From CAJMNU01 sp905214855 (lineage in GTDB: Bacteria; Bacillota; Clostridia; Lachnospirales; Lachnospiraceae), in NCBI GenBank assembly GCA_937890595.1, contig CALADM010000009.1, positions 1 to 20,666 of the forward strand: a stretch of DNA of 20,666 nucleotides. The letters run 5' to 3'. Position numbers and translations under genes: made by a program. The notes beneath the pieces are model-generated. The model saw only the letters and a program-made list of their open reading frames with translations, was not told the origin of the DNA and made no database searches. How positions within the stretch are numbered: position 1 is the stretch's first letter; the number at the start of each line of letters is the position of its first letter. Positions 8,066 to 14,668 of this stretch are shown here, piece after piece.

Positions 8066-8094
8066 TTGACAAAAATAGAAAAAAGGACTATACT
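8066..8094 (+). promoter_or_regulatory. Near-consensus sigma-A promoter inside the non-coding stretch
   Basis: TTGACA (8066-8071), a 17-bp spacer and TATACT (8089-8094). This is one of the best promoter matches in the window, yet no convincing coding sequence follows for more than 700 bp on the plus strand. Transcription would start near 8101. Confidence 0.6.
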
Positions 8095-8780
8095 AAAGAC
8101 AACAAAAGAGAAAAAGAAACACAAAGTACAAAAGATAACTCTTTTGAATTTAAGAATAGGAGGTACGGTCCAAAGGCAACAGAAGCTAACCCACAGGAAA
8201 CTTTTTACAAAAGCAAATAAGTAGATGATTTTCAAATACCATATGATAAAAATTTCCAAAGTACAGATTGATATTTTTTGATATGACGAGAAAGTATCAT
8301 AAGATATTAAAATACATAAGGTAACATATGGACAGATACAAAGGTGAATGAAAAGAGATCGAAAAAGCACAGTAAAGAGGAATAGAATATTAAAATAAAA
8401 TGGTAAGTGTGGGTTCTTATCCGAGAGAAAGAAAGGTTCTCAGAAATCATTCGAGAGTCTTATAAAAGTACCAATACAGAGAATTTATAAAGTATACGGA
8501 AATGATGATTTTGTAAATATGCATCTTATAAAGTACAAAAGAAACTATATAGTATAAAGATACCATGTAAAAGATAAAAAATTTATTTTATAAATTACAG
8601 ATTAAAATTTATATACAATTAGGATAAAACTTTTAGAAGAAAATAAGAGCGTAGGATACAAAGGAAAAGTTTCATATAGTATATAATATAAAGGGATACT
8701 GTAAAAGAAAATTGTAAGAAAACCAGATGATCACAATAAAAAAGCATATGAGGTAAAGTCCAATGGATGAGATAGTTTAG

Positions 8781-8825
8781 AGGGCGGATGTCGATAATAA
8801 AGATTACGATATCCGCCCTTATTCT
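8781..8825 (+). terminator. GC-rich 13-bp stem, possible terminator or RNA structural stem
   Basis: AGGGCGGATGTCG (8781-8793) pairs with CGATATCCGCCCT (8807-8819), with one G-U pair and a 13-nt loop. The following TTATTCT is a weak U-tract on the plus strand, and the minus strand lacks one. It stands out in very AT-rich DNA. It could end a transcript from the 8066-8094 promoter, or be part of the structured RNA of a TnpB-type element whose terminal hairpin follows at 8849. Confidence 0.5.
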
Positions 8826-8840
8826 GTGTTATAAATTCGT

Positions 8841-8876
8841 GGCGAAAACCCATAGGCTTGCCTATGGGAGTAGTCA
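8841..8876 (+). mobile_element. IS200/IS605-type right-end hairpin, solo remnant
   Basis: CCCATAGGC-TT-GCCTATGGG (8849-8868) is a perfect 9-bp stem, preceded by GGCGAAAA and followed by AGTAGTCAG. This matches from memory the pattern of right ends and omega-RNA 3' hairpins of clostridial IS200/IS605 (TnpB) elements. No tnpA or tnpB reading frame is present. On the minus strand the same hairpin is followed by TTTT and could serve as the terminator of the radical SAM gene, which ends at 8907. Both readings remain possible. Confidence 0.4.
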
Positions 8877-8906
8877 GAGGAACTTGCAGTTAGGCTGTAG
8901 GATATT

Positions 8907-9902
8907 TTAAGGTTCAGGACAAGGACAGCCTTCCAGATTAAACGGTGGTGTATATTCTTCTTTGGCACTGCTTTTTTTTTGCATAAATCCGTCTTGAAGT
9001 CCTAGTGAAAGCGCAGTGTCTACAACTTGCTGATACTCATAAGATGTGATACGTCTGTTCAATTCAGGATGTAAAGAATCTACATGGTAAGGAGTATATT
9101 GACTCATCAAACTAATAAGGTATTGTCCCTTTGGAAGATTTTTTTGGATCCATTCCAGAAGATGAATAGAGTCTTTTTTTGCACCAGGAAGAACAAGGTG
9201 GCGAATGATAACACCATGAAGCATAAGATATTGTTCAGGCTGTTCTGGAATACCCGTAAGGATTTGATCTGACTGAAAAAGAGAAGTATTATTCAGAGCA
9301 GATGCTAGAGGAACAAACAACGGAGTTTTACTGATTTCCACCATTTTTAGAATGGCTTCAGATGCTTTTTCAAAATAATCAGGAGCTTGTGAGTAGCGCA
9401 TAGAGAGTTCTGGATCCATATATTTAAGATCGGGAAGCCAGATATCAACATAATCTTTAAGTAGCAGAACCGTTTCGATGCTTTCATATCCACCACAATT
9501 ATAGACGATAGGAATATGTAGTTTATGTTTAGAAAGATCAAGTGCCTTTAATATAGAAGGAAGATATTGAGTTGCCGTAACTAAATTAATGTTGTGAGCT
9601 CCCTGAGACTGGAGAGTAAGGAAAATGTCAGCAAGTTGTTGGGGTGTGATCTCTGTTCCAAAATGGTGTTGACTGATTTTAGAATTTTGACAAAAACAGC
9701 AACGCAGAGTACACCCAGAAAAAAATACAGTACCACTGCCAAGAGTACCACTGATACAGGGTTCTTCCCACTGGTGAAGTGCTGCACGGGCAATTTTTAT
9801 GGAAGAACCACATTGACAGTAACCTTTAGATGCAGTTCTATCAACATGGCATTGCCTTGGACAGAGCATACAATTGTTGTAAGAAGTTGATAAAAAGTCC
9901 AT
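8907..9902 (-). CDS. Radical SAM protein, PFL-activating-enzyme-like
   Basis: 331 residues from the chosen start. The radical SAM cluster motif CX3CX2C is Cys64, Cys68 and Cys71 in FFSGCTLRCCFCQN. Ahead of it is a second cysteine group (Cys11, 14, 18, 29, 31, with CMLCPRQCH). This layout is shared by the family annotated as pyruvate formate-lyase-activating-like radical SAM proteins, so an extra metal site is possible. Further blocks are NLVTATQYLPSI, PIVYNCGGYES and DIWLPDLKYMD. The partner is unknown. The frame is open to a TTG at 9959 with AAGGA 7 nt before it. ATG 9902 is preferred because relatives begin a few residues before CxxCPRxC, although its own ribosome site is poor. No glycyl-radical enzyme lies nearby. 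Confidence 0.82.
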   Translation of the reverse strand: MDFLSTSYNNCMLCPRQCHVDRTASKGYCQCGSSIKIARAALHQWEEPCISGTLGSGTVFFSGCTLRCCFCQNSKISQHHFGTEITPQQLADIFLTLQSQGAHNINLVTATQYLPSILKALDLSKHKLHIPIVYNCGGYESIETVLLLKDYVDIWLPDLKYMDPELSMRYSQAPDYFEKASEAILKMVEISKTPLFVPLASALNNTSLFQSDQILTGIPEQPEQYLMLHGVIIRHLVLPGAKKDSIHLLEWIQKNLPKGQYLISLMSQYTPYHVDSLHPELNRRITSYEYQQVVDTALSLGLQDGFMQKKSSAKEEYTPPFNLEGCPCPEP

Positions 9903-10063
9903 AAATATGATATAAGGCTGTAGGATTTGTTTACCCAATAATGAGAAAAAAGCAGCCAACCTCCCATCCTTGTTTGTTTTTTGTATAACATGTCAAATTT
10001 TATGATATTATGTTACAATGAAATCCATTTTTTTTCAATGAACATAAATGGATACATGTTAAT

Positions 10064-10107
10064 AAAAAAACAGCTATCTGTTTGGATAAGATATCAGATA
10101 GCCGTTT
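10064..10107 (-). terminator. Intrinsic terminator of the HIT-family gene
   Basis: On the minus strand AAACGGCTATCTG (10107-10095) pairs with CAGATAGCTGTTT (10080-10068), followed by a run of T. It lies just after the HIT gene stop codon and separates that gene from the radical SAM gene on the same strand. Confidence 0.85.
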
Positions 10108-10116
10108 AGGTTAGGT

Positions 10117-10536
10117 TTATAAATTGGAACGGATTGCTTCTGCCAGTGCTTCGTATTCTTCATCAGACAGCATTACTTTACCACTGTTCATTTCAAATGT
10201 ACTGCCCCATTCTACCTCATCTTTATATTTTGGTACTAAATGGAAATGCAGGTGGCAGCCTGTATCGCCATATGCTCCGTAGTTGACTTTGTCTGGGTGG
10301 AATGCTTTATGTAATGCATTGGATACTTTGGCAATGTCTGCAAAATACTGGTTTCTTTCTTCATCAGTCAGGTCGATTAGTTCGCTGACATGTTTCTTGT
10401 GTGCCACGATGCAGCGTCCTTTGTGGCTTTGCTCTTTAAATACATATACAAAGCTGGACTCCAATTCACAGCATGGATAACCGAACTTTGCAACTAATTC
10501 GCCCTGCATACAATATGCGCAGTTTGGATCTTTCAT
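10117..10536 (-). CDS. HIT family protein (histidine triad nucleotide-binding/hydrolase)
   Basis: 139 residues. The histidine triad HLHFHLV (95-101) near the C-terminus carries the nucleophilic His97. HIT proteins hydrolyse or transfer nucleotides from nucleoside phosphoramidates, dinucleoside polyphosphates or similar substrates in the cytoplasm; the substrate here is unknown. The N-terminus has CAYC (6-9), and His46 and His49 lie in CIVAHKKHV, which may bind a structural metal as in some HIT proteins. ATG 10536 is chosen because GGAG lies 8 nt upstream; the frame continues 22 codons further but without a ribosome site. It is divergent from ftsH and probably a single-gene unit ending at the 10064-10107 terminator. 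Confidence 0.9.
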   Translation of the reverse strand: MKDPNCAYCMQGELVAKFGYPCCELESSFVYVFKEQSHKGRCIVAHKKHVSELIDLTDEERNQYFADIAKVSNALHKAFHPDKVNYGAYGDTGCHLHFHLVPKYKDEVEWGSTFEMNSGKVMLSDEEYEALAEAIRSNL

Positions 10537-10572
10537 GGTAAATTCTCCTTTCAATTTCGGAATGATAGATAA

Positions 10573-10578
10573 AGTATA
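10573..10578 (-). promoter_or_regulatory. Candidate -10 of the HIT-family gene
   Basis: TATACT on the minus strand, about 37 bp upstream of the HIT gene ATG. A clear -35 hexamer at 16-18 bp is not visible (TGGATT at best), so this is tentative. Confidence 0.3.
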
Positions 10579-10631
10579 CAACTTTTCTGGAAAGAAATCC
10601 ATATATTCACAAAAAATTAATGTTTCTTTCC

Positions 10632-10660
10632 TTGATTTATTAGGTGATGGAACTTATAAT
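10632..10660 (+). promoter_or_regulatory. Sigma-A promoter of ftsH
   Basis: TTGATT (10632-10637), a 17-bp spacer and TATAAT (10655-10660). Transcription would start near 10667, giving an untranslated leader of about 105 nt before the ftsH ATG. Confidence 0.65.
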
Positions 10661-10772
10661 AAGATGGAATATGCTTAAAATGTATAGTAATAGAAAAATA
10701 CATTGAGCTGGAAGATTAATGGAATGTGGTTCAGAAGGTCAGAGATCTGACAGCATATCCAGGAGGTTAGGA

Positions 10773-12800
10773 ATGGAAGATAAGAACAATAATGGGAAAA
10801 AGCCCCAAAATATGCAGGCGATCATTTTGATTGCAGTAGTCAGCATTGTAACTTTGATCTGCATTTCAATGATGAAGAGCATGTGGAATGAAAGTACTAG
10901 AAAGGAAATTCCGTATAGTACATTTTTGGAGCTTCTGGAAAAGGGAGAAGTAGAACATGCAGTTGTTGGAAGTACGGAAATTTCAATGGAACTAAAGCCT
11001 GGTTCATCTATGTATCTGGAGCTTACAAAGGGTGTTCCTGTGCAGTATTATACAGTACGTATTGCAGATCCGGAGTTGACTGATCGTTTAAAAGAAGCCG
11101 GGGTAACAGAATTTGGAGGACAAAAGGTAAAAACAGGCACGGGGATTCTGGACATTTTTCTGGTGTATGTATTGCCTCTTATTTTTATATGGTTTTTGAT
11201 GAGTATGCTGATGCGCCGTATGGGCGGAGGCATGGGATTTGGAAAGAGCAATGCGAAGGTTTATGTTCAGAAAGAGACTGGAGTGACATTTAAAGATGTA
11301 GCTGGGGAGGATGAGGCAAAAGAATCTTTGACTGAGATCGTAGATTTTTTGCATAATCCGGAAAAATATAGCAAGATTGGTGCAAAACTTCCAAAGGGTG
11401 CTTTACTGGTGGGATCTCCGGGTACAGGTAAAACACTTTTGGCAAAAGCAGTTGCCGGTGAAGCGAAAGTGCCATTTTATTCTTTGTCAGGTTCTGATTT
11501 TATGGAGTTGTATGTTGGTGTAGGTGCATCCAGAGTACGAGATCTGTTCAGACAGGCACAACAGACAGCACCATGTATTATTTTTATTGATGAGATTGAC
11601 TCTATTGGGCGTACAAGAGATGTTCATGGAGGGGGAGGAGAAGCAGAGCAGCAGCAGACATTAAATCAGCTGCTCTCTGAGATGGATGGCTTTGATTCTT
11701 CCAAGGGGCTTTTGGTACTTGCAGCTACCAATAGACCAGAGGTTTTGGATCCGGCTCTTTTGCGTCCGGGACGTTTTGACAGACGTGTTATTGTGGATAA
11801 GCCAGATCTGAAAGGACGTGTCAGCATCTTAAAAGTACATTCTAAAGACGTAAAACTGGATGAGAGTGTAGATTTTGAAGAGATTGCTCTTGCGACTTCT
11901 GGTGCAGTAGGGGCGGATCTTGCCAATATGATGAATGAGGCAGCGATCAATGCCATAAAACATGGCAGAGAAGCTGTGTCCCAACAGGATCTGTTGGAGG
12001 CAGTGGAAGTTGTTTTGGTTGGAAAAGAGAAGAAAGATCGAATTTTAAGTCAGGAAGAGCGCAGGATTGTTTCTTATCATGAGGTTGGTCATGCTTTGAT
12101 CAGTGCACTTCAAAAAGACGCAGAACCAGTACAGAAAATTACAATTGTTCCAAGGACAATGGGTGCTTTGGGATATGTAATGCATGTGCCGGAAGAGGAA
12201 AAATATCTGAATACACAGAAAGAATTAGAGGCAATGCTGGTCAGTGCTTTAGGAGGTCGTGCTGCGGAGGAAATTGTATTTGACACTGTTACAACAGGTG
12301 CGGCAAATGATATTGAGCAGGCAACAAGAATCGCACGTGCAATGGTAACCCAGTATGGTATGTCTAAGAAGTTTGGTCTTATGGGGTTAGCACAGCAGGA
12401 AAATATGTATTTGAGTGGTCGTGTAGTATTGGATTGTGGAGATGCAACTGCCTCTGCGATTGATGATGAAGTGATGAAGATATTGAAAGAATCTTATGAA
12501 GAGGCAAAACGTTTGCTGTCTGAGAATCGTGATGTGATGGATCAGATTGCAGCATTTTTGATTGAAAAAGAGACGATCACAGGAAAAGAATTCATGAAAA
12601 TTTTCCATAAGGCAAAGGGAATTGAGGAATCAGAAGAACCAGAGCGGTCAGAAAAAACGGAAAATAAGAAGATAGAAGAAAGTGTTAAAACAGAAGAGGC
12701 AACAACAGAAAATATAAAGACAGAAGAGCAAAACGTAGAAGACAAAAAGACAGATGATTCACAAGATCCACTTTTTGATATTGGAAAAGTAAAAGAATGA
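10773..12800 (+). CDS. ftsH: ATP-dependent zinc metalloprotease FtsH
   Basis: 675 residues. A membrane-bound hexameric AAA+ protease that degrades misfolded membrane proteins and regulatory substrates. Membrane helix 1 is about 15-34, the extracytoplasmic domain about 38-122 and helix 2 about 125-147. Walker A is GSPGTGKT (214-221), Walker B CIIFIDEID (268-276), the second region of homology about 317-337, and the zinc motif HEVGH (436-440) with the third ligand Asp513. Two deviations from the commonest FtsH motifs are GSPGTGKT for GPPGTGKT and HEVGH for HEAGH; both keep the catalytic residues. The last 55 residues or so are a Lys/Glu/Thr-rich tail of low complexity. ATG 10773 is chosen over an upstream in-frame ATG because AGGAGG precedes it by about 6 nt. 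Confidence 0.96.
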   Translation: MEDKNNNGKKPQNMQAIILIAVVSIVTLICISMMKSMWNESTRKEIPYSTFLELLEKGEVEHAVVGSTEISMELKPGSSMYLELTKGVPVQYYTVRIADPELTDRLKEAGVTEFGGQKVKTGTGILDIFLVYVLPLIFIWFLMSMLMRRMGGGMGFGKSNAKVYVQKETGVTFKDVAGEDEAKESLTEIVDFLHNPEKYSKIGAKLPKGALLVGSPGTGKTLLAKAVAGEAKVPFYSLSGSDFMELYVGVGASRVRDLFRQAQQTAPCIIFIDEIDSIGRTRDVHGGGGEAEQQQTLNQLLSEMDGFDSSKGLLVLAATNRPEVLDPALLRPGRFDRRVIVDKPDLKGRVSILKVHSKDVKLDESVDFEEIALATSGAVGADLANMMNEAAINAIKHGREAVSQQDLLEAVEVVLVGKEKKDRILSQEERRIVSYHEVGHALISALQKDAEPVQKITIVPRTMGALGYVMHVPEEEKYLNTQKELEAMLVSALGGRAAEEIVFDTVTTGAANDIEQATRIARAMVTQYGMSKKFGLMGLAQQENMYLSGRVVLDCGDATASAIDDEVMKILKESYEEAKRLLSENRDVMDQIAAFLIEKETITGKEFMKIFHKAKGIEESEEPERSEKTENKKIEESVKTEEATTENIKTEEQNVEDKKTDDSQDPLFDIGKVKE

Positions 12801-12806
12801 TACATT

Positions 12807-12848
12807 AAAAAGCACCAAATGACACTGTAAATCATTTGGTGCTTTTTT
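12807..12848. terminator. Bidirectional terminator between ftsH and the DUF1846 gene
   Basis: AAAAAGCACCAAATGA and TCATTTGGTGCTTTTT form a 16-bp stem with a 9-nt loop (12823-12831), with a U-run on both strands. It lies just past the ends of two convergent genes and should serve both. Confidence 0.92.
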
Positions 12849-12866
12849 AATCTAAGAATTCAGAAA

Positions 12867-14348
12867 TTAATGGTAGAGTTTTTTGTGTTCGTATACAGGT
12901 TCACTGGTAAGCTGTACACCTAATTTTTGGAAGATTTTAATATCCACAGAAGACAGCATAACAGAAGTGTGGACTTGACAGCCTTTTAACAGAGGCAGCT
13001 GATCTAAAGCCTTTTGAGCATTGGAGTCAGTTGCAGCACACATGGACAGAGCAATGAGAACTTCATCCGTGTGCAGTCTTGGGTTTCTGCTTCCAAGATA
13101 TTTGGTTTTTAATTTTTGGATTGGCTCAATGGCAGATGGTGCGATGAGGTGTCTGTCATGAGGAATGTTGCCAAGGATTTTGACAGCATTTAAAAGAACA
13201 GCGGCAGACGCTCCTAATAAATTAGTTGTTTTTCCTGTTACCAATGTACCATCTGGGAGTTCCAGACATGCAGCCGGAGAACCTAAAGTTTTAGACAGTT
13301 CCAGACAACGTCCGACACAGCGGCGGCGATCAGGATTGATTTTTGACTGTTTCATTAAAAGTTCAATTTTATAGACTTCATCACTATCGCTTCCCTCTTT
13401 TACCTGATGATTTAGGGCAGTATAATAACGACGGATGATTTCCTGATAGGAAGCCTCTTTACATGCTTCATCGTCCACAATACAGTAACCAGCCATGTTT
13501 ACACCCATATCTGTTGGGGATTTATAAGGACTGCTGCCATAAATTCCCTCAAAGATCGCATTCAGTACAGGGAAGATTTCTACATCACGATTATAATTGA
13601 CTGCTGTTTTTCCATATGCTTCAAGGTGAAATGGGTCGATCATATTGACATCATTTAAATCAGCAGTGGCTGCTTCATAAGCTAAGTTGACTGGATGCTT
13701 TAATGGAAGATTCCATATAGGGAATGTCTCAAATTTTGCATAGCCAGCATGGATTCCTCTGATATTCTCATGGTAAAGCTGAGAGAGACAGGTTGCCATT
13801 TTACCACTTCCAGGACCTGGTGCAGTCACAATAACAAGTGGTTTGCTGGTTTCAATATAATCATTTTTTCCATAACCATTTTCACTTACGATCAGGGGAA
13901 TATTGGAAGGATATCCCTGAATGAGATAGTGACGGTATACTTTAATACCCATATGCTCTAATTTAGAACGGAACAGGTCTGCACCCGGCTGGCTGGAATA
14001 CTGCGTAATGACAACACTGCCAACATAAAGTCCCTGATCTCTAAATTCCTGAATCAGACGCAGAACATCAATATCGTAGGTGATACCAAGATCTCCACGG
14101 ACTTTATTGCGCTCAATATCTTCGGCATTGATAGCGATTACAATTTCAGCTTGATCTGCAAGTTGAAGAAGCATTTTGAGTTTACTGTCAGGAGCAAAGC
14201 CAGGAAGCACACGTGAAGCGTGAAAATCATCAAACAGTTTGCCTCCAAATTCCAGATATAATTTGCCATCAAATTGGCTGATACGTTCTCGAATGTGTTC
14301 AGACTGTAATTTTAAGTACTTTTCGTTATCAAATCCGATTTTGTTCAT
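12867..14348 (-). CDS. DUF1846 domain-containing protein
   Basis: 493 residues, the full length of the DUF1846 family, which occurs mainly in Firmicutes and Bacteroides-like gut bacteria and has no settled function. Recognised by the N-terminal MNKIGFDNEKYLKLQSEHIR block, EFGGKLFDDFHASRVLPGF (34-52), and VTAPGPGSGKMATCLSQ near 174-190. The last resembles a P-loop (GPGSGK, Lys183), so nucleotide binding is plausible but unproven. ATG 14348 is preferred because the conserved N-terminus starts there and AAGGATGG lies about 10 nt upstream; the frame is open 28 codons further through a hairpin that should be untranslated. It is monocistronic, converges on ftsH, and has a long structured leader. 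Confidence 0.9.
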   Translation of the reverse strand: MNKIGFDNEKYLKLQSEHIRERISQFDGKLYLEFGGKLFDDFHASRVLPGFAPDSKLKMLLQLADQAEIVIAINAEDIERNKVRGDLGITYDIDVLRLIQEFRDQGLYVGSVVITQYSSQPGADLFRSKLEHMGIKVYRHYLIQGYPSNIPLIVSENGYGKNDYIETSKPLVIVTAPGPGSGKMATCLSQLYHENIRGIHAGYAKFETFPIWNLPLKHPVNLAYEAATADLNDVNMIDPFHLEAYGKTAVNYNRDVEIFPVLNAIFEGIYGSSPYKSPTDMGVNMAGYCIVDDEACKEASYQEIIRRYYTALNHQVKEGSDSDEVYKIELLMKQSKINPDRRRCVGRCLELSKTLGSPAACLELPDGTLVTGKTTNLLGASAAVLLNAVKILGNIPHDRHLIAPSAIEPIQKLKTKYLGSRNPRLHTDEVLIALSMCAATDSNAQKALDQLPLLKGCQVHTSVMLSSVDIKIFQKLGVQLTSEPVYEHKKLYH

Positions 14349-14379
14349 AAGGTTATTTCCATCCTTCCTAAAATTTAAG

Positions 14380-14406
14380 AAGAGATGCTGCCTGACAACA
14401 TCTCTT
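14380..14406 (-). promoter_or_regulatory. Leader hairpin next to the DUF1846 ribosome site
   Basis: On the minus strand AAGAGATGTTG and CAGCATCTCTT form an 11-bp stem (two U-G pairs) with the 5-nt loop TCAGG. It ends about 30 nt before the start codon and close to the ribosome site. The plus-strand version has mismatches where the minus strand has U-G pairs, which favours a minus-strand RNA. There is no U-run directly after it on the minus strand, so it is not a terminator for that strand. Confidence 0.45.
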
Positions 14407-14438
14407 ATATTTTTTATAAAAAAATGTTTCACTCAGAT

Positions 14439-14500
14439 ACCCTCAAAGTTAAGTGTCCATTGTCTTGCAAGCAATCCACGTCCACTTGATTTTAGAGGGT
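14439..14500 (-). promoter_or_regulatory. Long nested hairpin in the DUF1846 leader
   Basis: ACCCTC (14439-14444) pairs with GAGGGT (14495-14500), continuing through AAAGTTAAGTG (14445-14455) with CACTTGATTTT (14483-14493), 17 bp in all with one bulged A. Above a 3x7 internal loop is a second stem, ATTG-T-CTTG with CAAG-CAAT (14459-14475). It lies upstream of the DUF1846 gene, just after a possible minus-strand -10 (TACAAT, 14528-14523). No known riboswitch class was recognised. Confidence 0.45.
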
Positions 14501-14602
14501 GCGTTCGTTGTTATCCGTTCATATTGTATCATAATTTTGTAAAAAATCTACTAGGAAAAGCGTAAAACCTCAGGGAAAAAGAAGAGAATGGTTTTGTTGA
14601 GT

Positions 14603-14631
14603 TTGTCAAAAACTATGGAATGTGCTATAAT
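14603..14631 (+). promoter_or_regulatory. Sigma-A promoter of the lipoprotein gene
   Basis: TTGTCA (14603-14608), a 17-bp spacer and TATAAT (14626-14631). It lies about 38 bp before the lipoprotein ATG. This also argues against any translation start further upstream, since such starts would precede the transcript. It may drive the whole run to murB. Confidence 0.75.
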
Positions 14632-14668
14632 TTCAGACACATGCAGACAAAGTAAGAGGAGGAAACTG

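Larger units (their letters stand above)
7919..8906. other. 988-bp AT-rich non-coding stretch, possible long ncRNA locus
   Basis: No reading frame here has a ribosome site and protein-like composition. The plus strand is strongly A/G-rich. It contains a near-consensus promoter (8066-8094), a distant complementary pair AACCCACA (8188-8195) and TGTGGGTT (8408-8415), and several loose variants of TTATAAAGTA around 8460-8700. It also holds a GC-rich 13-bp stem (8781-8819) and an IS200/IS605-like hairpin (8849-8868). A transcript of roughly 720 nt from promoter to stem would be non-coding. A decayed gene or the remains of a mobile element are the alternatives. Confidence 0.45.

Noticed and set aside
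8159..8180. AGGAGG at 8159-8164 as a ribosome site for a small gene
   Set aside because: No ATG, GTG or TTG lies at a usable distance downstream in a frame of meaningful length.
8026..8220. A 64-codon plus-strand frame rich in Lys, Asn and Asp
   Set aside because: Its start lies upstream of the predicted transcription start at about 8101, it lacks a ribosome site, and its composition is what A-rich DNA produces by chance.
8017..8370. A 117-codon minus-strand frame, rich in Phe, Leu and Ile, that looks like a membrane protein
   Set aside because: It begins with GTG without a ribosome site, and its hydrophobicity is explained by the T-rich strand of an A/G-rich non-coding region; no family features are present.
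14439..14500. T-box, TPP or other known riboswitch in the DUF1846 leader
   Set aside because: The conserved cores of these classes (for example the T-box AGGGTGG element or the TPP CTGAGA element in its proper context) are not present in the right arrangement.
14588..14668. Upstream in-frame ATG for the lipoprotein gene
   Set aside because: It lies before the TTGTCA-17-TATAAT promoter and would bury the lipoprotein signal peptide; ATG 14669 has a strong ribosome site.
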